A stretch of 64,000 nt of DNA from Perkinsus marinus ATCC 50983 (taxonomy: Eukaryota; Perkinsozoa; Perkinsida; Perkinsidae), in assembly GCF_000006405.1 (NCBI RefSeq), contig NW_003205427.1, forward strand, positions 305,214 to 369,213. Reading direction: 5' to 3'. Below, piece by piece: positions 1-9,303 of the stretch (positions within the stretch are counted from its first letter, which is position 1; each line of letters opens with the position of its first letter). Below the pieces are notes generated by a model. It made no database searches, was not told the DNA's origin, and saw only the letters and a program-made list of their open reading frames with translations. A program made the translations under genes and the position numbers.

Positions 1-135
1 CGGGAAGATGCGAATCTCGGTGCTGATGCCCCATACGTATTGTATCAACCATAACGATGTTCTATTAGTTCGTCTACTGCTGCTCAGAGGTTATACGATT
101 ATTACACTACGCAACACCACGACGACATGGAGGAA

Positions 136-1546
136 TCAGAGGGCCTTACGTATCCGGGCTATGAACAGCCCACCAGCATCGACCCGGGCCACATCGGCAT
201 CGGCGGGGTCGAATCTACAGGCACAAGCAGCACCGGTGTTGTCCATCATAGCGGCTCGACAAGGCATCTTGGCAAGGTCGAACGGGAGTGGACAGAGAGC
301 AGCGGCATCCCTGTGCTCCAATAGATACTCTACAATATTCTCATCTTGCCTCCTTGCCATACTGCAAGTTGAATACACCATACATCCACCAGGCTTCAGG
401 GCATCGAAAGCCGCTGTTATGAGGGCACGTTGCAGAGACTCCAACTCGCCGAGCTTGTCCAGCCAAGGCATCGGGTGGCTGCGTTCACTCTGTTGTTGCC
501 AGAAACCAACCACGCCAGAACTGTCTCGGCTTGAGGCCTCTAAGTGCTTCAGCATGTGCTTGACACTCCCGTCATGGGTGCACTCTGCATCGCACAAGAC
601 CAAGTCCCAGCTTTCCGCCTCGAGTGTTGTCGAGGATGGCGGCGGGTCTTCAGGAGAGCCTCGGCGCTGCCGCTTGCGTCCTCGTGATTTTCTCTTCGCT
701 ACAGTTAGCCGTTCCATGGGCCTACTGCAGACATACCGACCATCACCGTGGTAGAGCTCAACATTGTGAGCACCGTACTTGGTGAGCAGACTACGGCATA
801 CCATGAGCCGGTCGCGACTCACATCAATACCTGCCACCCGGCTACCCGGACACAATTCCGACAGCATGAGCAACTTGGTCCCGGGGGCGCAGCAGAGGTC
901 GAGCACGGCCGAACCTGGCTCGGGACCGGACTCTCCCAGAAGGGCATATACTGCACTGGCGCTAGAAACGTCGAGACCAAAGAGGTGACCTAGAAGTGAT
1001 GCCATAAGGTCGACGCGAGGGCTTTTGCTAGGCTACCTCCTTTGTATAAGTTCAGTCTACTCATCTGTGTAGCCGTGGGTATCGAGTAGAACTTAGGGCT
1101 GGGTCCGAAACGGGCTGCGGTGAGGGGCTCTAGCCACTCTATGGGAGTGACCCTGAGGGGCTCCTCTTGAATACCTACTGAGAATCATGACCGTCCGAAG
1201 GAACTCGACAGGTGATGCCGTAATCGATAAACAACTCACTCTCAGCCGCAGGAAGATCTCGAGCTTGCAGTATTTCCTCTAACAACTCTTTCTCTATACT
1301 AGCCTCATCGAAGCGTTGTCGAACAGTCCTCACGATGGGCTGGCGGGAGGGGTCTGAGAGGCGAGAGTCGGCCTTGCTCCAAACGTAAAGCCCACTATGG
1401 TCATTCCTGTGGACTCTACGGTAGAGTTCTCAGCGCAGCTTACCATAAATCCATAACGGGATGTGGTTGTCATCGAGAAACTGTTGGATCTCAGGCGGGA
1501 ATCGGTAGCCTACGATGCCACTCGCTGCTGGATGGGCTGAAGTCAT
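136..1546 (-). CDS. NSUN-family RNA (cytosine-C5) methyltransferase, 4 exons
   Basis: SAM-dependent RNA m5C methyltransferase of the NOL1/NOP2/Sun class. Proposed CDS is exons 1546-1444, 1413-1240, 1177-1037 and 989-136, with introns of 30, 62 and 47 nt. All junctions keep frame and give 423 aa. The catalytic core is in the last exon: motif I (DLCCAPGTK), motif IV (DAECTHDGS) and motif VI with the catalytic Cys (YSTCS), ending FIARIRKAL. Exon 3 supplies the family segment FYSIP...LYKGG, which runs into HLFGLD across intron 3. A Met at 1005 that opens the long last reading frame lies inside intron 3, so it is not the start. Motif IV has Glu where most NSUNs have Pro (DxPC). I associate DAECTHDGS with a plant/protist subfamily, from memory. 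RNA substrate (tRNA or rRNA) cannot be read from sequence. The 30-nt first intron is the weakest junction. Confidence 0.85.
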
Positions 1547-1710
1547 TAGCCTTGTTCAACTACCTGTGTGGTGGTCCGCGTCACCACCAACACAACACCA
1601 CCGTATCATCAGATAGGCTCAACCAAGACTATCGTCGACTCGAGCTCTGATAGCAACGACCCTCGAGGTTATTCTCGGAACCTCTATCGTAGGCACCTCA
1701 GCAATTGAGG

Positions 1711-2212
1711 TCAGTGGACCTTGCAGAATTGGGCTATTATCGGCATTCTCTCCTGCACCAAAGTCACAGACTGACAGTGTAAATGATCTAACCGTGAAAT
1801 TATCACAGCTGATCTATGATGTAAATTGCCGTCGTAGAACAGTCGGTTTCCCAACAGATAAATGTGCACTTACCCCGTGATCGTACCAGCAGCACCCAAG
1901 CTGAGCCCGACCACTCTCCTCGAGTATCCCTATACGGCCTTCACCGGTATACCCAGCCTTAAGAGACGGTCTGCCCCTGTCGATCGACGATACCCAGATC
2001 GAGTGCATGACCCGTCGAAGTGGGAGGATCACAAGCCTCGGCAGACCCCTAGACCCCCCCGAACCAGAGCGCACGGCTGCTGCCTGCCTACATTTGCTAA
2101 AGACTGACTTCGTTGATATGTTATTCTTGGTCGGAGGATTTTCGATGAAGTATTTGAAGTCCTCAGTGTGACCATTCACATTGTGGTGGTGATCCAGGCC
2201 TCCTACAGCCAT
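1711..2212 (-). CDS. hypothetical protein, 2 exons
   Basis: Tentative model: exon 2212-1874, a GTAAGT donor, a 103-nt intron ending in CTGTCAG, then exon 1770-1711 ending in TGA. This gives about 132 aa. The N-terminal half is hydrophilic (GHTEDFKYFIENPP) and the middle is basic. No domain is recognised. The last exon is also open in another frame down to about 1617, so the C-terminus is uncertain, and part of the first exon (GTAGGCAG near 2085) could be a further intron. It lies between two better-supported genes on the same strand. It could instead be the 3' part of the gene upstream. Confidence 0.3.
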
Positions 2213-2306
2213 AACGCATCCAACTGGGAATCAACACAACAGTGCACGAGCTCGACAACATGCGTATGATAGCAAGATTTGATCATGGTGCGGTATATAA
2301 ATACGT

Positions 2307-2907
2307 TTAATAAGCAAAATAATGTTGACAGCCGTAAGTGTACACTACACTGCCCTTGCCTTCAATTATATAAACTCTGATAAACTCCGCTATATGCATC
2401 CACGTCGTGGTACTGATGACGGCACTGTAATGACCACAGTGCCACAGGCACACGTCCGAGAAGGTGGAGAAGTGCCGCGGTGGGACTATGGGGTGGCTCG
2501 ACGAGCCCGAACAATCATCATCTGAACCCATCTCAAGATGATGATGATCAGTAGCTCCAGCCGTGCCTACCATCCGTCAGTTTGCCACTGGTAGAAACCG
2601 TGACTTTAGTTTTCAGAGGCTGTCGAGTACTACTCTCAGCATCTCCTAAGAGGAGCATTCCCATTGAACCACAGGGAGTAGGTCTACCCTACTACCTTCG
2701 CCTGCTGCATCCAAAACCTTGCGCAGTCTAGTCCCCGAGAAGGCATCCCAAACGGCGTGCATGTGCATTCTATGGAAGGACATGGCAAGTCCAGTCGGAT
2801 GACCATCGTTAGGGGTAAAGCCTGTAACCGTATCTGCGTCCCAGATAGAAAAAATACATCTCCAGGAAATGATGACCTGTCCGCATTTTAATATCACTCT
2901 CGGACAT
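2307..2907 (-). CDS. hypothetical protein, 4 exons
   Basis: Model: exons 2907-2877, 2833-2696, 2603-2571 and 2521-2307, with introns of 43, 92 and 49 nt. The total is 417 nt, an exact multiple of three, giving 138 aa. It starts MSESDIKMRT. Exon 2 is the most coding-like part, with the segment HAVWDAFSGTRLRKVLDAAG, but I cannot assign it to a family. The last 25 residues look less like coding sequence, so a further intron near 2440 is possible. Frame consistency at three junctions is the main support. Confidence 0.4.
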
Positions 2908-3248
2908 CGCGGTTGTGGTAAGGGGTAAGCTGAGCTCAGCCAATTTGTCCTCGCCTGGTATAGGCGGATGTCTGATAGCAATTCTTTCTACTCAATGACA
3001 ACCTCACGTAGAGTACTACTCCTCCTTCCAGTCCTCTCCCCAGATGGCCATGCACAATAGATGCCGAATCCACACGAACAACAACGCCGCGTTGGTATAC
3101 TCTCGTTTAGGAGAGAAAACGCTACCATGAATGATATCGGATATGATGGTCGCTTTAGACTACCTGGTTGGGGATCTCGGCACGGGAGAAGGGGAGATAC
3201 TGCAGTCCTCTCTTCTCTGTTTGCTGCTGGTACCTAGGCGCCCATGCA

Positions 3249-4909
3249 TCACTCTAGCGGCCTCGCGATAGCTTCCCTACGTTGGTGGTCGTCATGGATG
3301 TCACGTAGTAGTGTACTATGCTTCCGATGCAAGGATAGATGGATCTGATCGAGAGCTGTCCGTGAAGGGGGTGAAGAGGCCCTACGCCGTGACGGAGCTC
3401 TGGTGGGATAAGAGACACAACCTTGGCACCGTCGAAGGGAGAACAGATGCAGACGACTCCTCCAATCGGGACTAAGCGGCAACGATCAATACCACACCGA
3501 GCCCAACTCGTACCAGGCTCTGTATTGCGATCCTGGGCTAGCATGGCACAACGTCGAGATCGGCAGTAGTCCTCACATATCAAGCCACCGAGGCTATGGC
3601 CAATCAGGACCTACGAAATGAGGATCCCTACAGAGATCGACGAAGACCCCCCCCTACGATGTTATCAAGCTTAGCATCACCACCAAGGTCTCGAAGGTGC
3701 TTATGGAGGATGGTCATATAACCATCGACAGTTTCATCAGCTTTATGATCGTTCTCCAGCCAGCCTCCCGTATGCAAGTTGATAGCACTGGTGTGGATCC
3801 TGAGGAGGGTAGTAGAGGAGATTATTGTACGAATGATGGAGACCTCCTCTGAGCAGAATGGAGGAGACGAGGGAGGAGTATGCGACCTGCTATCCACTGG
3901 CTGTCGTTGAAGTCCAGGCCATGGACCTAGTAGTATTGTCATTGACGGTAATGTGAAGGAGTAGTACTTACGAAAACTATAAAGGTGGTGCCTTGGTTGC
4001 GATCAGACGATACACCAGTGACGGTGGATGGCCATGCACTCTGGTTGTTGCTGGTCCTGTAGTTGCCGTTTGAACGACTGAGAGAACAGGTCACCCTCGA
4101 CTGAGGAGAGAGTTGCGCTTCCACCTTAGTAAAATGCCGACCAGGGAGACTGCCATACCTGGGCAGAGGGTGGAGAATTCAGACCAGATAGAAAAGGCTA
4201 GGCAGACCTGATTAGCATTGGAGGCACACTGGAGGGGGTGTGGTTGTTACCAAGATGTGGGGTTGCCTCTGAGGCATCGTGAATGGCGGCGGCTTCGCTC
4301 ATTCGACCAACAGAAGGTTCTTGTAGGGAAAAGGAAAAGTATCGTGCCTGTGAGGAGGGTGAGGGGGGTAGGGGTAGTGATTATGGGTACATTGGAAGCA
4401 GAGATGACCTATTGGATGGAAAAGCCAGAGGAGGCCGAAGGGAGCGTGGGGAAGGACGAAGGCGAGAAGCCCGGGAATAACGGCTGTGGTAAACTGAGGA
4501 GGATAAGCGTGATGTGCCGGTACGGTAGATGCTCACCTGGGCAGGGATCAAGGCTAGTTGAGTTAGTGACCAGGAAGAAAGGCAGATGACCATAGCAAGG
4601 GCTCTGAGGAGGGCGAGAAGCGGTCATGGGAGGTCTCCTCTTCCTCCTCACCCGCAGTGGTAATAAATAATAGCCGTAGCAGTTGCACAAACAATGGTCG
4701 TGACTGCTGCTGCTCTAGTGAATGGTGATGTCCGTGATGGTATGCTCAGCCAAGCACCTACAGTAGAGGTAGGGTAGGGTAGGGGTGGTGATGATGCGTA
4801 TACCGTAGGATACGAGTAGCCCGAAGAGAAGGGTAGGGAGTACTCGTAGGAGGCCAATACCGTTGAGGAGGAGGCAGAAGAGAAGGAAGATTGTTTCTAT
4901 AATGCCCAT
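3249..4909 (-). CDS. membrane-anchored alpha/beta-hydrolase (lipase/DUF676-like), multi-exon
   Basis: Serine hydrolase of the alpha/beta fold. Spliced exons 4105-3972, 3926-3844, 3799-3658 and the exon ending at 3610 join in frame. They give TTFIVF-VHGLDFNDSQW (oxyanion-hole HG), then KADETVDGYMTIL, then the nucleophile elbow VLIGHSLGG (Ser of GxSxG). Upstream exons from Met at 4909 encode three or four hydrophobic helices (for example ETIFLLFCLLLNGIGLL, ALAMVICLSSW, GLLAFVLPHAPFGLLWLF), so the hydrolase probably sits on a membrane. Introns are about 45-60 nt. Junctions between 4130 and 4260, and the C-terminal end (two frames open to 3249/3254), are unresolved. The Asp and His of the triad were not placed. 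The fold is well supported; the substrate is unknown. Confidence 0.65.
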
Positions 4910-5523
4910 AGTGTTAACACGGTAATGGCTGAGGCAAGTCGCATTGAAACGTTTATCGGCGACCCTGCGAGGCAAAGGAGACGGCGCGGTAACGCATCCG
5001 CCCTTTTCCCAGTATTTTCCACACATGCGTCTTCTCCATTGCATGAAGGGAGTATTATGGAGGACCTAAGCCCTCATGTAATCCTGTCCTGCTCTGTGGT
5101 TGGTCTAGCGTGTTCATATTCATTTCTACCAATACTCGAGGAGAAGTTCCATGTTTGAGATCATTGAGGAATAATAAGAAAGGGTAAGTTTGCAAGTGGG
5201 AATTATTTTCATCAACAACACGAGTTGAGGTGGTAAACGTCGTGGTGATGATGTTGATTTAATGACGACGCCTCGGACTTGCATCGGAACTCCTCGTCGG
5301 TAAATCTTGTGATAAGTGGGGACAGAGAAGAATTTAATATAGTGAACGCAGGAGGGAGGGAAGGGTCCTCGCCGTAATGATGGATGGACCTAAGCCTTAT
5401 CAATTCACTCGGTAGTTTGCCTCCCGGCCCCGTCCATGCTTTGGTTGTGATGTTCTCTGGGGGAGTTGGAAGGTATATGGTCGTCTTCAGCAACAATCTG
5501 CCACGTCTGGAAAGTCGGAGCAG

Positions 5524-7700
5524 ATGGTCATGCCAGCTGGTCTGAATAGTGAAGAGGGAGACTCTGGCAGAGGTGAAGTATAGGGATGACGATACGTGTC
5601 CTGTAAAAAAATCGACTTGCGTTGTTGTGGTATAATGCAGTGATCAGCATTACCTCCCGAGCTAATGCCAACCCGAGGGACCTCACGAAGAGATCGTCAC
5701 TACAGGAGTCCATCTCCTAGAGGGAGGTCGAGAGGCACTAGAGGCAGCAATAGAGACTCCTATTATCAAGAGGATCGTCATAGGGATGACCGAGGCAGGA
5801 GAGGTAGTTGTAGAGGGGAGGAAGACGTCCAACAGTTCATCGTTGGGTAGGTGGTGAAAGCCATAGAGGCCGGATGGCTAGTAGGTCACGGTCTCGATCA
5901 CAGGACAAGGCCTCTCCTCCTCCTCCGGCTCCTCAAGAGGAGTTGCCTCCTGTTGATGATGGGTAGGATAGGGAGAGGACGGTGGTGGAGATATCGAGCC
6001 GTTCAGGTCTGACGGAGAGCTGCCATTCCCGTACAATCAGATGGGAAATAGTGGCGTTAGTGATGATGAGGATCCTCTGGGGTATGGGGACGATTCCCCA
6101 ACCAGTGGCCCTGAGGGGACTAGTCAAGAGAAGGAAGGTAGAAGAAGAGGAGGAGGGAGGCTACTACTGCTGACGGAGGCACTATGCACGTCTAGGTTCG
6201 ACTAAGGCGGAAGACAACACTCCGTGGTGGCAACGGTTCCATCCGGCTAAGCCTCCACCGCCGAAACAGGATGGTTTCAATGATGATGACATGGCAGCTC
6301 AATTTGGGTAGGGAGGAGTGTTGAGGAGAGAAGGTGGGATGCAGGGTGTAGGTACGGAGACGATGACGATGATCTTACTGCGGCATTTGGGGGAGGGGCA
6401 CCTTCCACAGGACCGACCACAGCTACAGCAGCTTGGGGGAGTGCGCAGTACGAAGAGGGCGGAGACGGGGCTTGACCATTTCGCTGCGTCTGGTAGATAC
6501 GCTGGACAGCAGGCCTGGGGTCAGCAGCTCCCAACAGGGCAGCCGGGCAATCCAACGTAAGAGGGTCGAGAAGTGTAGGATTGGTATGGTCGTATGTGGC
6601 AGGTTCCAACCTCGGCAAATGAATGCTCCCTTGCCACCGCAGTTCCCTCCACCCCCACCAGTGGCTGGTAGTAGCAGTAGTATTGTGTCTATCGATCCAC
6701 GTGGACATCATTCAGGTGCAGGAGGGTATGGCCAGCAGCCTCCACCACCTCCTCCGAGAGCACCACCACCCAGCACACTGGTAGGGGTAATTTCGTGGCG
6801 CGTGACGGTTGGTTAAGTGGTGTTGGTCAGATACTTAGTAATATTCCTGCCGATGTATCCTTACCGGCTTTATTCCAGCATTGCCAGAAATACGGGTGAG
6901 GCGGGGAGGAAGCATAGGTGGTGGTGATATGTTGATTTTAGGGAAGTGAGTGGAGTTCACTGCAAGCTGGAGGAGGGCAATGCTACGGTGGAATTCACGT
7001 AATACTACAGTTGTTAGTTGAAGTGGAGTTGGGAATTGTCATTGGTGTGGTATGTCAGTAATCGGCAATCGGCAATAGCGATGATGGCCGAGCCCGTTTT
7101 GGGTCATCCTGAGATACAGGTGGGGGGGGAGATGGGAGAAGTGTAGTTGCTGGGATTCGAACCTGGGTTAGGTAAAGTGGCAAGTGACGAACCTACCGGC
7201 TGGATCACCGTCGGCGATGCCTCAGATGGGAGGAGCTGCAAGTAGGCATATATGTATCTTAGATGGATTCGAGAGTGGTGACTGACAGTTGCTTCGTCTC
7301 CGGGAGGTGGAAGGCCAGGTGGACGAGGAGGAGGGTATCGTGAGGGTGGAGGAAAGGGTAGTAGTAGAGGACGACGCTGGTAGGGTGGGTTGAGTTTATA
7401 TTGGTGCAGGTTTCCGACAACAACAGCAGCAACCTCGACACGCAGGTAATTTAGTATTGGAAAATGCTGAGCATCAGCATCAACGAGCGGTAGGTGGTGG
7501 CGGTGTTGGGATGATTAGAGTTTGAGATGGTAATGGGTAGGCGAGGGAGGCGAAGCAAGCACAGGAGATGCAACGTGTGGCGGTGTTATCGAGGATGTCG
7601 GAGACTGTCAAGCAGCTACTATCGAAGTTAACGGATGAAAAGTAGTACAGGGTGGCAGCTTGTTGTTGTCGTTGTTGTTGTTATTATTGTTATTGTTGTT

Positions 7701-7756
<56 letters not shown>

Positions 7757-8980
7757 CGTTGTTGTCGTTGTTGTTGCTGTTGTCGTTGTTGCTGTTGCTA
7801 TTGTTGTTGTTGTTGTTGTTGTTGGGTAGTTTGATTCACCGAGTTAGATTTGGTCCTAAAATAAGCGTACCGAGATGGCGGTCTTGAGGGAGTCATTTGT
7901 GTTAGGACATCAGAGACTCAGAAGGAAATGTATAAGAAGATGCTAGGTGAGTAGAGGTCGTGGGTTCGAATCCCAGGGAGGCTATTTTTTGGCCGATTAA
8001 TTGGCAGTCATGTGTTGCTTCAGAGAAGGTGAAGGAACAGATGCATGCACTATCGGAAGATATGCAGAAGGAGAAAGCGGAGAAGGCTAAGGTATCAGGG
8101 GGAGGCTCCGGGATCGAATCTTGGTAGAGACATTTCTCGACCTTCCGTAGGCTCGAGATGCAGCGATTCGGGCACGGTATGCGGGTATGCAAGCACTTCA
8201 GAAGAATCAGTCCAAGGAGGTGGTGTTGACTTGCTAATCTTGCATTTCCTCAACGCATTTTAGTCCCAAGACCGAATGACGTTGGATAATCGGCCGAGAG
8301 CAGTGCTGTTGGAGGAGATGGACTCGGATTTCGATTCGGTTCCAGTGGTCATGGAATATTTCAGGGTAAGTTGGGGGAGAAATGGTATGAGTTTTCACGT
8401 GGTACGTAGGTCCTGGATGTAAAGGGTGTTCGGGACTTCATATGGAGGGAGGATAGCTGTATCGTGCGCTTCGAGAGCCGATGGGCTGCTGAAGAGTTCG
8501 TTAAGCAATCGACTAAATTCCCTTTTAAATGGTAGTAATAGTAGCAGAATTTTGTGGCGCGCGACAAATTTTGAGGCATGGAAGATTGTAGGAGTGTCGC
8601 GTTATAAAGCTCTCATGAGCGCCCCTGTAGGGCTGAACGGCCGAAAGGGCTGCTATGGTAGGACGTACTTGATGTGATCGACTGTTTTCAGTTCCTATCT
8701 AGCGAACGAGACAGCGGATGCAGCGGCTAAGGTGACGGAGCCAATGCAGCCTCTTCCTCCTGGTGCTGGTGCAGTGATTGGCGCCGAGGTAGGGATGTGA
8801 GGCGGGTTTGGGTGGCGATGGTTAAGTTAGGTCCCTGAGGATGATGAACAGCCTGTTGGACAAGTTGCTGATGGGGAAGGGAAGCAACCGGTGGTGGTGG
8901 TGGAGGAGGAGGAAGTGGAGGTGATGGAGGTTGGAGAAGAAGAGGATAGACCAGTAATAGTACCGATGGTGTGGGGGTAA
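5524..8980 (+). CDS. RBM26/RBM27-like RNA-binding protein, about 20 exons
   Basis: Nuclear RNA-binding protein resembling metazoan RBM26/27 (in animals part of poly(A)-tail exosome targeting). In order: an RS/RD-rich start (5648-5846 and 5882 on), acidic and Pro-rich segments, RRM1 assembled from three exons (ILSNIPADV...HCQKYG / GVHCKLEEGNATVEF / AIAMMAEPVLGHPEIQ), an RGG box near 7310, and coiled-coil exons 7555-8092. Among these, ETQKEMYKKML matches the family's QKELLDTELDLYKKM region. Then comes RRM2 beginning TLDNRPRAVLLEEM (family VDHRPRALEI) and an acidic tail ending PMVWG then TAA. Successive exons keep frame. I see no CCCH zinc finger or N-terminal PWI-like domain, which the animal proteins have. 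The start is provisional: in-frame Met at 5524, but the exon opens at 5491 and more may lie upstream. Confidence 0.75.
7120..7225 (+). other. intron of the RBM26-like gene with antisense tRNA-like box B
   Basis: Intron (about 106 nt) after the exon ending GAGATACAG. On the opposite strand it carries GGTTCGAATCC (box B/T-arm consensus) at 7163-7153. Tract homology with the other T-arm introns is limited to the box and its flanking stem (CCAGGTTCGAATCCCAG). Confidence 0.5.
7651..7903 (+). repeat. (GTT)n microsatellite expanding an intron
   Basis: About 160 bp of nearly pure GTT/TTG repeat, with scattered ATT, GTC and GCT interruptions, runs roughly 7664-7825. It sits inside an intron of the RBM26-like gene: the exon ends ...ACGGATGAAAA and resumes at GACATCAGAG, in frame (AA|G). 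The intron is about 250 nt, several times longer than its neighbours, because of the repeat. Translation of the repeat as poly-Leu/Val/Cys is an artefact. Confidence 0.85.
7947..8023 (+). other. intron with sense tRNA-like box B and T-run
   Basis: 77-nt intron (CTA G|gtgag ... gcttcag|AG AAG, in frame) of the RBM26-like gene. It carries GGGTTCGAATCCC at 7962-7974, then GGAGGCTATTTTTT: a T-arm, a short acceptor-like tail and a T-run, as in a Pol III gene end. Confidence 0.75.
8092..8150 (+). other. intron with degenerate sense tRNA-like box B
   Basis: 59-nt intron (GCT AAG|gtatca ... ccgtag|GCT CGA, phase 0). It contains CCGGGATCGAATCTTGG (box B-like at 8111-8121) followed by GAGACATTTCT. It has the same layout as the intron at 7947 but is more diverged. 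Confidence 0.6.
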
Positions 8981-9303
8981 GGCGACTAGTGCTATTGGTA
9001 GGAGCATCCTGGAGTGTATGCGGAGTAGTGCTGAAGACGTAGTTCATCATCACCATAATCGTCATCAGAATCGTATCTGATATCCTTTCTAGTCCCCACA
9101 GCTTGTCGTGTTGGAGGGTTGTTACAATGAAGGGGAGCTGCGGTAGGTTGTCGTGTTCGGTGGGGTTGAGGGTAGAGCTGATAGATGAGTTTGTTATGAA
9201 GCAGGGCTGCGATGCTGGCCTGTAGCTATCGAGGTCGCTAGTGTGCTCGGCCATAGCATCCATATTGTTCCGTATAATCAGATGCAGTAGTAGCTTTATA
9301 CAT

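Noticed and set aside
7652-7887. Poly-Leu, poly-Cys or poly-Val proteins
   Set aside because: These are three frames of the GTT microsatellite inside a spliced intron.
5665-8600. Stop-codon reassignment (TAG read through) in the RBM26-like gene
   Set aside because: The in-frame TAGs fall at GTAG intron starts. Removing the introns restores frame, and other genes end at normal TAG/TAA/TGA.
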